Shown here: piece by piece, positions 19,231 through 29,810 of the stretch
How positions within the stretch are numbered: position 1 is the first letter of the stretch
How the letters are laid out: each line of letters starts with the position of its first letter
Assembly (NCBI RefSeq): GCF_900476395.1
Contig: NZ_UIHB01000005.1
Location: 434,001-498,000, forward strand
Direction of reading: 5' to 3'
DNA: 64,000 nucleotides
Source: Xanthomonas euroxanthea
GTDB taxonomy: Bacteria > Pseudomonadota > Gammaproteobacteria > Xanthomonadales > Xanthomonadaceae
Made by a program: the position numbers and the translations under genes
Notes under the pieces: model-generated
Database searches by the model: none
What the model was told of the DNA's origin: nothing
The model's input: only the letters and a program-made list of their open reading frames with translations

Positions 19231-19594
19231 GACCGCGCTGCGGTCGGCTGCGCCTGCCATGGGCGCCGCGCCCGGCCTGGAAGACGCCAGGACGCGCCGA
19301 CCGCGTTGCAGGCACTGCGCACAGTGCCGCCGATCCAATGCGGCACCTCCGCTAAAGCCCATGCCCCTTGCGCTGCCGGTGCAGGAGGCAGGCGACCTGT
19401 CTGGTGCGTCGTTGCTGCAGCCGCCTTGCACCGCCTCACGCCGCAGGCACTCAAGAAGCCGACGGGAACGCGGCTATCTGTCTTGCGGGACTGTCCAGGA
19501 CATTGGTGTCCTGAGCCTGCTTGCGACAAAGCTGAGCAATTAATGCCCAGGCAGTGATGGCCTTCTCAAATTCGTCACTGCACTGAATTTGGCC

Positions 19595-19620
19595 TAAATA
19601 TTCCTGTCACGCGCCGATAC
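19595..19620 (+). promoter_or_regulatory. Sigma-28 (FliA)-type promoter of the chemotaxis operon
   Basis: TAAA (19595-19598), 14 bases, then GCCGATAC (19613-19620), against the FliA consensus TAAA-N15-GCCGATAA. It lies about 117 bases before the first chemotaxis gene, in the right orientation, so flagellar-class control of the operon is likely. The rest of the 506-base gap after mfd (19231-19736) holds no recognisable gene. Confidence 0.7.
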
Positions 19621-19736
19621 CTGCATGGACCGGCGTGATCTCCGTGTGCAGCACTGCCCACGCAAGCCCACGCCGGAGCGACCTTCTTCCGCGTCATGGC
19701 ACGCAACCGTGCGCCATCGCATCGCTTGAGGCATCA

Positions 19737-20066
19737 ATGAACACGCCACTGTCCGATCTACCCGCGCCGCTGACGCTTGCCCTGGAAGGCGAGATGACCA
19801 TCCGTCGCGCTGCCGAACTCAAGCCGCTGCTGCAGCCGGCCTTGCTGCATCCGGGCGGGCTGCATCTGGACCTGGGGGCGGTCAGCGAGATCGACACCAC
19901 CGGCCTGCAGTTGCTGCTGGCGACCAAGCAGGCGATCCAGGCCGACGGCCGGCCGTTCTCGCTGACCGATTCCAGCCGCGCGGTGGTCGATGTGATCGAA
20001 CTGCTCGGCCTGCTCGAAGCGCTGTACCCGCATGCGGTTGCGGGTCTCGGCGAACGCATTCACTAA
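19737..20066 (+). CDS. STAS-domain protein, first gene of chemotaxis operon
   Basis: A 109-residue single-domain STAS protein of the anti-sigma-factor-antagonist type. It has the strand LTLALEGEMTIRRAAELK, then LHLDLGAVSEIDTTGLQLLLATKQAI, where the conserved phosphorylatable Ser/Thr position is in DTTGLQ, and VVDVIELLGL near the end. GAGG lies six bases before the ATG. It starts 16 bases upstream of cheA. STAS proteins in chemotaxis operons are usually phosphorylated adaptors; here no stand-alone CheY is seen, so it may act in signal output, which is inference. Confidence 0.88.
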   Translation: MNTPLSDLPAPLTLALEGEMTIRRAAELKPLLQPALLHPGGLHLDLGAVSEIDTTGLQLLLATKQAIQADGRPFSLTDSSRAVVDVIELLGLLEALYPHAVAGLGERIH

Positions 20067-20082
20067 GGGACCGGCGACACGC

Positions 20083-22092
20083 ATGGACATGAACCAGCTG
20101 ATGCAGACCTTCCTGGCCGAAAGCCGGGACCTGCTCGAAGACATGGAACGTCACCTGCTCGAAGCCGAGCGTGGCGAATCCTCGCCGGATGCGGTCAATG
20201 CGATCTTCCGTGCGGCGCACACCATCAAGGGCTCGGGTGGATTGTTCGATCTGCCGCAGCTGGTCGGTTTCACCCACGTCGTGGAAAGCGTGCTGGACCT
20301 GGTGCGCGACGATGCACTGACGCTGAGCTCGGAACTGATCGCGCTGCTGCTGGTGTGCTGCGACCACATCCACGCCCTGGTGGAAACCGCAGCCGATCCG
20401 GCACACGCCGATGCCGACGCCCTGACTGCAGAGGCCGAGCCCCTGCTGGCGCAACTGCAGACCTACCTGCAGGTCAGCGCCTGCGGTGTCACTGCCACGG
20501 CCGTCCAGCACAACACCCCGGAGAAACAGAGCGGTTACTGGCGCATCACGCTGAAATTGTTCGCCGATGCGCTGCGCTACGGCAACTCGCCGCTCAAGCT
20601 GATTCGCAACTTGCGCGGGCTGGGCTCGGTCGAGTCGATCAATACCGATGTCAGCGGGCTGCCGAGCTTCGAAGCGCTGGATCCGGAAGCCAATTACCTG
20701 GGCTTCCGGATCCTGCTGCGCAGCGATGCCGACCGTGCCGCGATCGAGGACGTGTTCGAGTTCGTACGCGAGGACTGCGACCTGGAGATCATCTCGGTAC
20801 CGGCACCGATGGACGCCAGCACCGTGCTTGCAGACGAGCCGGTCGTGGCTGCGGCCGCGCCGGTTAGCGGCGTGCTGGCGGCCGTGCCGGCCACAGCGTC
20901 GGCACGTCCGCAGCAGGACACCGGCGCACGCAACGCCGACGCGCGCTCGATCCGCGTGGACGCCGACAAGCTCGATCGCATGATCGACCTGGTCGGCGAA
21001 CTCATCATCGCGGTGGCCGGCACCAATGCCAACGCGCAGCGCACCGGCGATGCACAGTTGCTGGAATCGGCCTCGATCCTGGCCGGCCTGGTGGAAGAGG
21101 TGCGCGAAAGCGCCCTGCAACTGCGCATGGTCAAGATCGGCGGCACTTTCAGCCGCTTCCAGCGCGTGGTGCACGACGTGGCGCGCGAACTCGGCAAGGA
21201 CATCGCGCTGGTCGTGGCCGGCGAAGACACCGAACTGGACAAGTCGGTGGTGGAAAAGATCGGCGACCCGCTCACCCATCTGGTGCGCAACGCCATGGAT
21301 CACGGCATCGAACCGGCGGAGGTGCGCGTGGCACGCGGCAAGCCCGCACGCGGCACCGTGGGCCTGAATGCCTATCACGATTCCGGCAGCATCGTCATCC
21401 AGATCACCGACGACGGTGGCGGCCTGAATCGCGACCGCATCCTGGCCAAGGCGCTGGAACGCGGGCTGATCGAGCCGGGCCGCCAGCTCAGCGACCGCGA
21501 GGTATTCGCGATGATCTTCGAGCCGGGGTTTTCCACCGCCGAAAAGGTCACCAACCTGTCCGGCCGCGGCGTGGGCATGGACGTGGTCAAGCGCAACATC
21601 ACCGCGCTGCGCGGCACCGTGGAGATCGACAGCACCGCAGGCCTGGGCACCACCATTTCGGTGCGGTTGCCGCTGACGCTGGCCATCATCAACGGCTTCC
21701 AGGTCGGCGTCGGTAAATCGGTGTTCGTGGTGCCGCTGGACGTGGTGGAGGAATGCGTGGAATTCACGCCCGACTACAGCAGCGACTACATCGACCTGCG
21801 TGGCAGCGTGCTGCCGTATGTACGCCTGCGCGCACTGTTCGCGCTCGGCGGCAGGACGCCTGCGCGCGAGAGCATCGTGGTGATCCGCCAGGGCGCGCAG
21901 CGTTTCGGGCTGGTCGTGGACACCTTGCTGGGCGAATGGCAGACCGTGATCAAGCCGTTGTCCAGGGTCTTCGCACAGGTCAAGGGCATCAGCGGTTCGA
22001 GCATCCTGGGCAGCGGCGATGTCGCGCTGATTCTCGACGTACCCAGCCTGCTGCAGCAATTGCATCCAAACCAGGACGCCCTGGCGGCCTGA
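20083..22092 (+). CDS. cheA: Chemotaxis histidine kinase CheA
   Basis: Core chemotaxis kinase (669 aa). The N-terminal HPt domain carries phospho-acceptor His46 in RAAHTIKGSGG. An intermediate domain (about 155-250), ferredoxin-like in pattern, ends with a charged linker. It is followed by dimerisation (VDADKLDRMIDLVGELIIA), the ATPase with HLVRNAMDHGIEPAEV, ITDDGGGLNRDRI and GRGVGMDVV, and the CheW-like domain at the C-terminus. There is no fused receiver. A second ATG two codons in (20089) is an alternative start. It is flanked by the STAS gene and an MCP gene in one operon. Confidence 0.96.
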   Translation: MDMNQLMQTFLAESRDLLEDMERHLLEAERGESSPDAVNAIFRAAHTIKGSGGLFDLPQLVGFTHVVESVLDLVRDDALTLSSELIALLLVCCDHIHALVETAADPAHADADALTAEAEPLLAQLQTYLQVSACGVTATAVQHNTPEKQSGYWRITLKLFADALRYGNSPLKLIRNLRGLGSVESINTDVSGLPSFEALDPEANYLGFRILLRSDADRAAIEDVFEFVREDCDLEIISVPAPMDASTVLADEPVVAAAAPVSGVLAAVPATASARPQQDTGARNADARSIRVDADKLDRMIDLVGELIIAVAGTNANAQRTGDAQLLESASILAGLVEEVRESALQLRMVKIGGTFSRFQRVVHDVARELGKDIALVVAGEDTELDKSVVEKIGDPLTHLVRNAMDHGIEPAEVRVARGKPARGTVGLNAYHDSGSIVIQITDDGGGLNRDRILAKALERGLIEPGRQLSDREVFAMIFEPGFSTAEKVTNLSGRGVGMDVVKRNITALRGTVEIDSTAGLGTTISVRLPLTLAIINGFQVGVGKSVFVVPLDVVEECVEFTPDYSSDYIDLRGSVLPYVRLRALFALGGRTPARESIVVIRQGAQRFGLVVDTLLGEWQTVIKPLSRVFAQVKGISGSSILGSGDVALILDVPSLLQQLHPNQDALAA

Positions 22093-22160
22093 GTCACCAC
22101 ACAAGCACTCCCCACATCACCGCCTCGTTCGTTGTTCCCTGACCCCAGGAAGCTGCCGCC

Positions 22161-24317
22161 ATGTCACACCGTCTCCCGATCGCCACGCAGTTGTGGTTCA
22201 CCGCCGCCCTCGCCCTTGCCTTGCCTGTCGTGGTGGTGGTCGCCGGCTTTGCGCTGACGCTGTCGCACGGCGCCCTGCTCGCCGCCAGCGTCCTGGCCGC
22301 ACTCGTCAGCGGTGCGTTGCTGCTCCATGCGATCCGCATCGCGGCCGGCTCGCTGGAGCTTGCCACCACCACGCTGGATGCATTCGCGCGTGGCAACTTC
22401 GCCGTCGCCCTGCCGCAGCTGCGCGACGAGCAGGCCTGCGAGGTGCTGCGTGCGCTGCGCAAGGTGCAGGGCACCATTGCCCAGGTCAACCAGGAGATCA
22501 ACCGCGTCTGGCAGGAACACGACGCCGGCGAGATCGACGCGCGCATCGACGTGGCACGCTTCGATGGCGATTTCCGCACCACCGGCGAAGGCATCAACCG
22601 CCTGGTCACCAACCATATCGCGGTCGAGAAGCAGCTCATGGCCTGCGTGGCCGAGTTCGGCCGCGGCAACTTCTCCGCCGAGCTGGAACGCCTGCCGGGC
22701 AAGAAGGCCCTCATCAACGAGATCGTCGAGCAGATCCGCGGCAACCTCACCGGCATGGTCGCCGAGGTCAACCACATGGCGGCCGAGCACGACGCCGGCG
22801 ATATCGACGTGGTCATCGACACGCAACGTTTCACCGGCGATTTCCGCCGCATGGCCGAAGGCATCAATGCAATGGTAGCCAGCCACATCGCGGTCAAGAA
22901 ACAGGCCATCGCCTGCGTGGCCGAGTTCGGCCGCGGCAACTTCACCGCGCAGCTGCCGTTGCTGCCGGGCAAGAAGCGCTTCATCAACGAGACCCTGGAA
23001 CAGGTGCGCGGCAACCTCACCGGCCTGATCCGCGAGATCAACCACATGTCGGCCGAACACGAAGCCGGCGATATCGATGTGGTCATCGACAGCAGCGGTT
23101 TCGACGGCGATTTCCGCAGCATGGCCACCGGCATCAACCAGATGGTGGGCGCGCATATCGCGGTCAAGAAGCTGGCGATGGGTGTGGTGGCCGAATTCGG
23201 CCGCGGCAACTTCGAGGCACCGCTGGCGCAGCTGCCGGGCAAGAAGGCCTTCATCAACGACACCGTGGAGCGTGCGCGCGGCAACCTGCGCAGCATTTCC
23301 GAGGTGATCCAGGTGATGGGCGCGATGGCCGACGGTGACCTCACCCATACCGTGGAAGGCCGCTACGAAGGCGCCTTCGCCGACATGCAGCGCTACGTCA
23401 ACACCACCATGAGCCGGCTGACCGAGATCGTCGATGAGGTCAACCGCAACGCCGAGAACCTGGCCAGCGCCTCCGAACAGGTCAGCGCCACCGCACAGGC
23501 GCTGGCGCAGGCCGCCAGCGAACAGGCGGCCGGGGTGGAAGAGACCAGCGCCTCGCTGGAACAGATGACCGCCTCCATCGCGCAGAACACCGAGAACGCG
23601 CGCGTCACCGACAGCATGGCTGCCAAGGCGGCCAGCGAGGCGGCCGATGGCGGCGACACCGTGCGCGCCACCGTGGTGGCGATGAAGGACATCGCCAAAA
23701 AGATCGGCATCATCGACGACATCGCCTACCAGACCAACCTGCTGGCGCTCAATGCCGCCATCGAGGCCGCGCGTGCCGGCGAACATGGCAAGGGCTTTGC
23801 GGTGGTGGCGGCGGAAGTGCGCAAGCTGGCCGAGCGCAGCCAGATCGCCGCGCAGGAGATCGGCGAGGTGGCCGGCTCCAGCGTGGACCTGGCCGAAAGC
23901 GCCGGCCGCGTGCTCGGCGAGATGGTGCCCTCGATCCGCCGCACCTCCGACCTGGTGCAGGAAATCGCCGCGGCTTCCGAAGAACAGACCGCCGGCGTCA
24001 GCCAGATCAACACCGCCGTCGGCCAGTTGAACCAGACCACGCAGTCGGCCGCCGCCAATGCCGAAGAACTGGCCGCCACCTCGGAGGAAATGAGCGCGCA
24101 GGCCGAACAACTGCAGCAGTTGATGGGCTTCTTCCGGCTCGGCAATGGCGCGCGCGCGGCGGCATCGCCCAGCAACAAGCCGGGCCCGCGCCGGATCGCA
24201 CCGCATGGCAGCAGCACCGCAATCAGCGCGCCGCCGCGTCGCAGCAACGTGCGCCAGTTCAGCGCGGTGGCAGCCACCGCCGATGCGATCGACGAATCGC
24301 AGTTCGCCAGCTTCTGA
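22161..24317 (+). CDS. Methyl-accepting chemotaxis protein with tandem HAMP-like repeats
   Basis: Chemoreceptor of 718 aa. Two N-terminal membrane helices (about residues 9-30 and 36-58) are joined by only a few residues, so there is no periplasmic ligand domain and sensing must be membrane or cytoplasmic. Residues about 110-377 hold tandem 90-residue repeats (each with [14 protein letters not shown] and [12 protein letters not shown]). Next comes a classic HAMP ([19 protein letters not shown]) and the signalling hairpin with [23 protein letters not shown]. The C-terminus has no NWETF-type CheR tether. It sits between cheA and cheW, so it is the operon's dedicated receptor. Confidence 0.95.
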   Translation: MSHRLPIATQLWFTAALALALPVVVVVAGFALTLSHGALLAASVLAALVSGALLLHAIRIAAGSLELATTTLDAFARGNFAVALPQLRDEQACEVLRALRKVQGTIAQVNQEINRVWQEHDAGEIDARIDVARFDGDFRTTGEGINRLVTNHIAVEKQLMACVAEFGRGNFSAELERLPGKKALINEIVEQIRGNLTGMVAEVNHMAAEHDAGDIDVVIDTQRFTGDFRRMAEGINAMVASHIAVKKQAIACVAEFGRGNFTAQLPLLPGKKRFINETLEQVRGNLTGLIREINHMSAEHEAGDIDVVIDSSGFDGDFRSMATGINQMVGAHIAVKKLAMGVVAEFGRGNFEAPLAQLPGKKAFINDTVERARGNLRSISEVIQVMGAMADGDLTHTVEGRYEGAFADMQRYVNTTMSRLTEIVDEVNRNAENLASASEQVSATAQALAQAASEQAAGVEETSASLEQMTASIAQNTENARVTDSMAAKAASEAADGGDTVRATVVAMKDIAKKIGIIDDIAYQTNLLALNAAIEAARAGEHGKGFAVVAAEVRKLAERSQIAAQEIGEVAGSSVDLAESAGRVLGEMVPSIRRTSDLVQEIAAASEEQTAGVSQINTAVGQLNQTTQSAAANAEELAATSEEMSAQAEQLQQLMGFFRLGNGARAAASPSNKPGPRRIAPHGSSTAISAPPRRSNVRQFSAVAATADAIDESQFASF
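22491..23290 (+). repeat. 270-base in-frame tandem repeat within the MCP gene
   Basis: The unit beginning at gcctgcgtggccgagttcgg recurs at 22641, 22911 and 23181 (the third start varies slightly), exactly 270 bases or 90 codons apart. A half unit lies in front and a truncated third copy behind. At the protein level each copy reads [39 protein letters not shown]. This is consistent with stacked HAMP-type coiled-coil modules. Confidence 0.9.
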
Positions 24318-24327
24318 GGACACGACG

Positions 24328-24855
24328 ATGCAACCGCACAGCGCAGCCAGCACCATGCCAACCGCCGTCGCGCCGCCATCGACGGCGCCGCAGCAATACC
24401 TGACCTTTGTGCTGGGCACGGAGATGTTCGGCCTGGGCATCCTCGGCATCAAGGAAATCATCGAATACCGCATGCCGACCGACGTGCCGATGATGCCGCC
24501 GGCCCTGCGCGGGGTGATCAACCTGCGCGGCGCGGTGGTGCCGGTGGTGGATCTGCAGCAGCGCTTCGGCCGCAACGCCAGCGCGATCACCAAGCGCAGC
24601 TGCATCGTGATCGTGGAGATCGCCCATGGCCATACGCATCAGGTGCTCGGCCTGTTGGTGGATGCGGTGAGCGAGGTGCTGGAAATCGCGCCCGATGCGA
24701 TTGCCGACGCGCCCAGTTTTGGCGCCGGCATCGCACGCGAATGCATCCATGCGATGGCCAGGATCGGCGAGCGCTTCGTGATCCTGCTCGACGCCGATGC
24801 GGTGCTGGGCAACGACGCCCTCGCCCAGCTGCCTGTCGCCGAGCTGGCAGCCTGA
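24328..24855 (+). CDS. cheW: Chemotaxis coupling protein CheW
   Basis: Scaffold protein (175 aa) that links chemoreceptors to CheA. The CheW fold is plain: YLTFVLGTEMFGLGILGIKEII, PALRGVINLRGAVVPVVDLQQRFG, VLGLLVDAVSEVLEI and FVILLDADAVL. The N-terminal 22 residues are a low-complexity Pro/Ala tail. It starts 10 bases after the MCP stop codon and is followed directly by the REC-EAL gene. Role certain; no unusual features. Confidence 0.96.
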   Translation: MQPHSAASTMPTAVAPPSTAPQQYLTFVLGTEMFGLGILGIKEIIEYRMPTDVPMMPPALRGVINLRGAVVPVVDLQQRFGRNASAITKRSCIVIVEIAHGHTHQVLGLLVDAVSEVLEIAPDAIADAPSFGAGIARECIHAMARIGERFVILLDADAVLGNDALAQLPVAELAA

Positions 24856-24883
24856 CATGTCCAGCCTGCACGCAAGGACTCCC

Positions 24884-26167
24884 ATGCGCCCCACCCTTCT
24901 CTCCTGCAGCTGCGCGCTGGACGGCCCGGTACTGGTCGTCGACGACAGCGTGGTCCAGCGCGAACACGCGATGGCGCTGTGCCGCCAGCTCGGTGCCGTC
25001 GCCGTCGACGGCGCAGTCGACGGCCACGCCGCGCTGGCTTGGCTGAGCAGTGCAGTGGCCCCGTCGCTGCTGCTGATCGATCTGGAAATGCCGGGCATGG
25101 ATGGCGTGCAGCTGCTGGATGCGCTGGCACGCGGCAAGTACAGCGTGCCGGTGGTGGTGGTCTCGCAGCGCGGCGGCGCCCTGATCGATGCGGTGATGCA
25201 GCTCAGCCGCAGCGCCGGCGTGCGCGTGCTCGGCGGCATCGAAAAGCCGATGCATCTGCAGGACCTGGCCAACGTGCTGGAGTGCGAACCGGGACTGGCC
25301 ACGAACGCGCCCGCGTTTGCCCAGGCGGCGATCTCGCCGCTGATGTCCAGCGGTGGCGCGGCTGCCTCGCGGCTGGACCGGGCCATGCGCCGCGGCGAAA
25401 TCCGCGTGGCCTACCAACCCAAGCTCGATCTCAAGGACGGTCGCCTGCGCGGCGTGGAAGCGCTCGCCCGCTGGCGCCGCCCGCAAGGCGACATGATCGG
25501 GCCGGACCGCTTCATTCCGCTGGCCGAACGCGAGGGCCTGATCCATGCCCTGACCCAGCAGGTGATCGACATGGCAGTCGCGCAACTGGTGGACTGGCGC
25601 GCGGAAGGCCTGGAGCTGAGCCTGGCGCTGAACCTGTCGCCCAACCTGCTCGGCGAGCAGGGCTTTCTCGAACAGCTGTGCGGCAAGCTGGGCGACAACG
25701 GCCTGAGCCCTGCCGATCTGGTGCTGGAACTCACCGAAAGCGCCATCGTGGAGCCGGCCAATGCCTTGAGCATGCTGGCGCGCCTGCGCCTGCACGGCTT
25801 CGGCCTGTCGATCGACGACTACGGCACGGGGTTTTCCTCGCTGCAGCGCCTGGCCAGCATTCCCTTCACCGAACTCAAATTGGATCGCAGCTTCGTGCAT
25901 GCCGCACATCGCAGCCGCAGTCAGCGCACCGTGCTCGAATCCACGCTGGAACTGGCCCACCGGCTCGAACTCACCGCCGTGGCCGAAGGGGTGGAAACGC
26001 CGGAGGACTGGCGCCTGCTGCGCGAGCTGGGCTGCGACCTGGCACAGGGCTACCTGATGGGCTCGCCGATGCCCGGGCCGATGCTGTCGGAATGGTGGCG
26101 CGAACACGCCGTGCGCATCGCACGCCTGTGCGGCAACGCACTGCCCAGCGATGCAGATGTCGCCTGA
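24884..26167 (+). CDS. Response regulator with EAL c-di-GMP phosphodiesterase domain
   Basis: RocR/VieA-like REC-EAL protein (427 aa; 436 aa if the ATG at 24857 is used). The chosen ATG has AAGGA just upstream. The receiver has VVDDS and [12 protein letters not shown]. The EAL domain keeps the catalytic set: Glu in [11 protein letters not shown], Asn in NLSPN, Glu in LELTES, the Asp pair in IDDYGTG, Lys in ELKLDRSF, Glu in AEGVET, and Gln in [11 protein letters not shown]. It should therefore hydrolyse c-di-GMP. Lying between cheW and cheR, it probably couples chemotactic phosphorylation to c-di-GMP level. Confidence 0.93.
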   Translation: MRPTLLSCSCALDGPVLVVDDSVVQREHAMALCRQLGAVAVDGAVDGHAALAWLSSAVAPSLLLIDLEMPGMDGVQLLDALARGKYSVPVVVVSQRGGALIDAVMQLSRSAGVRVLGGIEKPMHLQDLANVLECEPGLATNAPAFAQAAISPLMSSGGAAASRLDRAMRRGEIRVAYQPKLDLKDGRLRGVEALARWRRPQGDMIGPDRFIPLAEREGLIHALTQQVIDMAVAQLVDWRAEGLELSLALNLSPNLLGEQGFLEQLCGKLGDNGLSPADLVLELTESAIVEPANALSMLARLRLHGFGLSIDDYGTGFSSLQRLASIPFTELKLDRSFVHAAHRSRSQRTVLESTLELAHRLELTAVAEGVETPEDWRLLRELGCDLAQGYLMGSPMPGPMLSEWWREHAVRIARLCGNALPSDADVA

Positions 26168-26169
26168 CC

Positions 26170-26976
26170 ATGAGCACAGCCACCGCCATCACCGAACAGG
26201 AGTTCGGCCGCTTCCAGCGCTTCATCTTCGAAGCGGCGGGCATCAGCATTTCCACCGGCAAGAAAGCCATGTTGTGCGGCCGGCTGGGCAAGCGCCTGCG
26301 CGAACACCAGTTCAGCACCTACACGCAGTACCTGCAGTTGCTGGAAAGCCGCCAGGACCGCGCCGAGATCCAGACCGCGATCGACCTGCTGACCACCAAC
26401 GAAACCTACTTCTTCCGCGAGCCCAAGCACTTCGAGCTGCTGCGCAAGCTGGCCGGCGAACATCGCGGCGGCCTGCCGTTCCGCTGCTGGAGCGCGGCCA
26501 GCTCCAGCGGCGAAGAGGCCTACAGCATGGCGATGGTGCTGGACGACGCCTTGCAGGGACGGCCGTTCGAAGTGGTCGGCAGCGACATCAGCACCCGCGT
26601 GCTGGCCAAGGCGCGCACCGGGCATTACGCCCTGCAGCGCATCGACGGCATTCCGCAGCCCTATCTCAAGCGCTATTGCCTGCGTGGCCAGGGCGAATAC
26701 GACGGCACCTTGCTGGTGGAACGGCGCCTGCGCGACCGGGTCAAGTTCGTGCATGCCAACCTCAATACGGCCTTGCCGATGCTGGGCAGCTTCGATGCGA
26801 TCTTCCTGCGCAATGTGATGATCTATTTCAATGGCCAGACCAAGCGCGAGGTCATCCTGCGTGTGCTGTCCAACCTCAAATCGGGCGGCTATTTCTGCAT
26901 CGGTCATTCGGAGAGCCTGAGCGAACTCGACATCGATCTGGTCCAGGTGGCACCCTCGATCTTCCGCAAGGCCTGA
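26170..26976 (+). CDS. cheR: Chemotaxis methyltransferase CheR
   Basis: SAM-dependent glutamate methyltransferase that tunes receptor sensitivity (268 aa). The N-terminal helical domain is followed by [17 protein letters not shown], the SAM-binding core [19 protein letters not shown] and the late motif [21 protein letters not shown], all typical of CheR. It starts two bases after the REC-EAL stop and is followed by cheB. The partner MCP lacks a C-terminal CheR-binding pentapeptide, so tether-free methylation is expected. Confidence 0.96.
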   Translation: MSTATAITEQEFGRFQRFIFEAAGISISTGKKAMLCGRLGKRLREHQFSTYTQYLQLLESRQDRAEIQTAIDLLTTNETYFFREPKHFELLRKLAGEHRGGLPFRCWSAASSSGEEAYSMAMVLDDALQGRPFEVVGSDISTRVLAKARTGHYALQRIDGIPQPYLKRYCLRGQGEYDGTLLVERRLRDRVKFVHANLNTALPMLGSFDAIFLRNVMIYFNGQTKREVILRVLSNLKSGGYFCIGHSESLSELDIDLVQVAPSIFRKA

Positions 26977-26990
26977 GCCAAGGATCCGCC

Positions 26991-28112
26991 GTGTCGACCG
27001 CCTTCAACCGCCCTGCCGCCAGCCCCATTGCCCGCACCGACGCCATCAAGGCCATGGTCGTCGACGACTCGGCGGTGGTGCGCCAGGTGCTGGTGGGCGT
27101 GCTCAACGACGCGCCCGACATCGAGGTCATCGCCACCGCGGCCGACCCGCTGCTGGCGATCGAGAAGATGCGCAAGCAATGGCCGGACGTGATCGTGCTG
27201 GATGTGGAAATGCCGCGCATGGACGGCATCACCTTTCTGCGCAAGATCATGAGCGAACGCCCCACCCCGGTGGTGATCTGTTCCACGCTCACCGAAAAAG
27301 GCGCACGCGTCACCATGGATGCCCTGGCCGCCGGTGCGGTGGCCGTGGTGACCAAACCGCGCCTGGGGCTGAAGCAGTTCCTCACCGACTCGGCCGACGA
27401 ACTGGTCAATACCGTGCGCAGCGCCGCACGCGCCAACGTCAAGCGGCTGGCCGCACGGGTTGCCGCAGCGCCGCTGGAAGCGGAGGTCAAGCACACCGCC
27501 GATGTGATCCTGCCGGCGCAAAGCGGGCGCGCGCTGGCGCAGACCACCGAGCGCATCGTCGCCATCGGCACCTCCACCGGCGGCACCCAGGCGCTTGAAG
27601 AAGTGCTGACCGCGTTGCCGCGCGTCTGTCCCGGCATCGTGATCGTGCAGCACATGCCGGAGAAATTCACCGCCGCCTTCGCCGCGCGTCTGAATGGCTT
27701 GTGCCAGATCGCAGTGAAAGAGGCCGCCAACAACGACCGGGTGATGCCCGGCCGCGCGCTGATCGCGCCCGGTGGCAAGCATCTGCTGCTGCGCCGCAGT
27801 GGCGCGCAATATTTTGTCGAAGTGATGGAAGGCCCGCCGGTCAACCGGCACCGTCCGTCGGTGGATGTGCTGTTCCGCTCGGCCGCGCGTGCGGCCGGCA
27901 GCAACGCGCTGGGCATCATCATGACCGGCATGGGCGACGACGGCGCCGCCGGGCTGCTGGAAATGCGCCAGGCCGGCGCGCGCACGGTGGCGCAGGACGA
28001 ACACACCAGCATCGTGTTCGGCATGCCCAAGGAAGCGATCAAACGCGGCGGCGCCGACCGCATCCTGCCGCTGGGCGCGATGGCGCGCGAGATCGTGACG
28101 CAGCTGCAGTAG
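26991..28112 (+). CDS. cheB: Chemotaxis methylesterase CheB
   Basis: Two-domain methylesterase/glutaminase (373 aa). The receiver has phospho-Asp71 in [14 protein letters not shown]. The C-terminal esterase shows nucleophile Ser195 in [10 protein letters not shown], His in VQHMPEKFT and Asp in [10 protein letters not shown]. It starts at GTG with AAGGA upstream, 14 bases after the cheR stop. It is the last gene of the operon; the next gene is convergent on the minus strand. Confidence 0.96.
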   Translation: MSTAFNRPAASPIARTDAIKAMVVDDSAVVRQVLVGVLNDAPDIEVIATAADPLLAIEKMRKQWPDVIVLDVEMPRMDGITFLRKIMSERPTPVVICSTLTEKGARVTMDALAAGAVAVVTKPRLGLKQFLTDSADELVNTVRSAARANVKRLAARVAAAPLEAEVKHTADVILPAQSGRALAQTTERIVAIGTSTGGTQALEEVLTALPRVCPGIVIVQHMPEKFTAAFAARLNGLCQIAVKEAANNDRVMPGRALIAPGGKHLLLRRSGAQYFVEVMEGPPVNRHRPSVDVLFRSAARAAGSNALGIIMTGMGDDGAAGLLEMRQAGARTVAQDEHTSIVFGMPKEAIKRGGADRILPLGAMAREIVTQLQ

Positions 28113-28137
28113 CGCGCCGCACGCGCAAACGGCGCAA

Positions 28138-29700
28138 TTACAACTGCGACTCCAGCGGCAACCAGCCCATCACCGCCGCCGCGCCACGCCGCCACACGCT
28201 CGCGGCCGGCTCTTGCGACCACACCTCGGGCGGTTGCGCCGCATCGTCGTGCCAGCGCAGCGCGCCCTGCTCCAGGGTCACGCGGTAACTCACCGGCGCG
28301 CCGATCTTGCGGTTGTAGACCTGCTCCAGCTGCGCGGCCACTGCGCGGTCGTTGAACAGCAGGCCCATCTCGGTATTGAGGTTCATCGAGCGCGGATCCA
28401 GATTGAACGAGCCGATGAAGCCGCTGCTGTCGTCCACCACGAACGCCTTGGTGTGCAGGCTGGCCCCGCTGGAGCCGAACAGGCTGCCGTCCGGCTTGCC
28501 CATCGGCTTGAGCTCGTGCAGGCGCACGCCTTGCATGAGCAGGGGCACCCGGTAATCGGCATAGCCGCTGTGCACGGCAACCACATCGTTTGCTGCCAGT
28601 GAGTTGGTCAACACGCTCACGCGCACATTGCGCCGACGCAATGCGCCGATCCAGCGCATGCCGTCCTCGCCCGGCACGAAGTACGGCGAGATCACCTTCA
28701 GTTCGCGCTGCGCATGCGCCATCTCGCCGATCAACACCGGCGTCATCCAGTCCGCCTGCGGCGGTGCGCCCTCGGCCTTTTCCGGCGGGTCGGAAACGAT
28801 GCGCGCCTGGTCCAGCCACTGCACCTGGCGCTGGCCCTGCGTTAACGCCTGCACGCTGGGTGACTGGCGCAGCCGCTGCACATACGGATGCGCGCGTGCC
28901 GACTCCAGGCCCGCATCCAGGCTGCCGCGCAAGGCATCCAGTGCCTGCGGCTTGGCGGTCACCAGCGCAGCCAGCGGCAGGGCATTGGGGCTGTTCCAGT
29001 ACGCATCGAAGACTTGCTCGGCCTGGCCCACGGCCGGCCCCATCAATGCCGCGTCCATGTCCATGAAATTGGTGTCGCGCGCCGCATCGAAGTATTCATC
29101 GCCCACATTGCGGCCACCCACCACCGCCATCCGGCCATCGGCAATCCAGGCCTTGTTGTGCATGCGCCGGTTGATGCTGAACATGCGCAGCACCATCTCC
29201 ACCCCGCGCATCAGCGTGCCTTCGCGCGCACGGGTGGGATTGAACAGACGGATCTCGATCATCGGGTGGCTGTCCAGCGCCGCCAGCACCGAATCGCTGC
29301 CGTGGATGTTCATGTCGTCCAGCAGCAGGCGCACGCGCACGCCGCGATCGGCCGCATGCAGCAGCTCGTTGTGCAGCAGGTTGCCGGTGAAGTCGGCATG
29401 CCAGATGTAGTACTGCAGATCCAGGCTGCGCCCGGCCGCACGCGCGGTGAGCGCACGCACCGCGAACGCATCGACATTGTCGGGCAGGATCACCATGCCG
29501 GTCTGACCGGCATGTGCCTGCTGCAGCGGCGCCACCACCTGATCGATCGGCGTGGCGATCGCCGTGGCAGGCAGCGTGTGGCTCACCGCACCACGCTGAC
29601 GATCGGCAAAGCGTCCGTAGCCGTACAGCGACAGCACGCTGCCCAACAGGAGCACCAGTACACCGATGCCCACCCATTTGATGATTTTTCGCCTCGTCAC
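28138..29700 (-). CDS. Phospholipase D/cardiolipin synthase-like membrane protein
   Basis: A 520-residue PLD-superfamily enzyme, ClsC-like in layout, with one N-terminal membrane anchor (about residues 9-28). It carries two complete HKD motifs: His181-Lys183-Asp188 in HNKAWIAD and His416-Lys418-Asp423 in HTKAFVVD. Each is followed by the usual GG/GS-N segment (VVGGRNVGDEYFD, FIGSFNLDPRS). It probably makes cardiolipin or another phosphatidyl exchange product at the inner membrane, with the active site in the periplasm. GTG start with a G-rich site upstream. Confidence 0.88.
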   Translation of the reverse strand: MTRRKIIKWVGIGVLVLLLGSVLSLYGYGRFADRQRGAVSHTLPATAIATPIDQVVAPLQQAHAGQTGMVILPDNVDAFAVRALTARAAGRSLDLQYYIWHADFTGNLLHNELLHAADRGVRVRLLLDDMNIHGSDSVLAALDSHPMIEIRLFNPTRAREGTLMRGVEMVLRMFSINRRMHNKAWIADGRMAVVGGRNVGDEYFDAARDTNFMDMDAALMGPAVGQAEQVFDAYWNSPNALPLAALVTAKPQALDALRGSLDAGLESARAHPYVQRLRQSPSVQALTQGQRQVQWLDQARIVSDPPEKAEGAPPQADWMTPVLIGEMAHAQRELKVISPYFVPGEDGMRWIGALRRRNVRVSVLTNSLAANDVVAVHSGYADYRVPLLMQGVRLHELKPMGKPDGSLFGSSGASLHTKAFVVDDSSGFIGSFNLDPRSMNLNTEMGLLFNDRAVAAQLEQVYNRKIGAPVSYRVTLEQGALRWHDDAAQPPEVWSQEPAASVWRRGAAAVMGWLPLESQL

Positions 29701-29810
29701 TGCCGCCCCCGTGTTGCAGAGCGCGGCAGTCTAGACGCTGCACCTGCATGTCGATGTGCAGACGCAAGCGCACAAGCGAGCTCGACAAACGCGCAAAAAC
29801 AGCGGGTTTC

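Noticed and set aside
15709..19431. Very long open frame (over 1200 codons) antisense to mfd
   Set aside because: It covers the mfd gene with its clear Mfd domains; codon content of the antisense frame is Arg/Gln/His-rich and has no motif. It is a by-product of high GC.
19882..22104. 740-codon open frame antisense to cheA
   Set aside because: The sense strand has all CheA motifs; the antisense frame is repetitive in composition and without a ribosome site.
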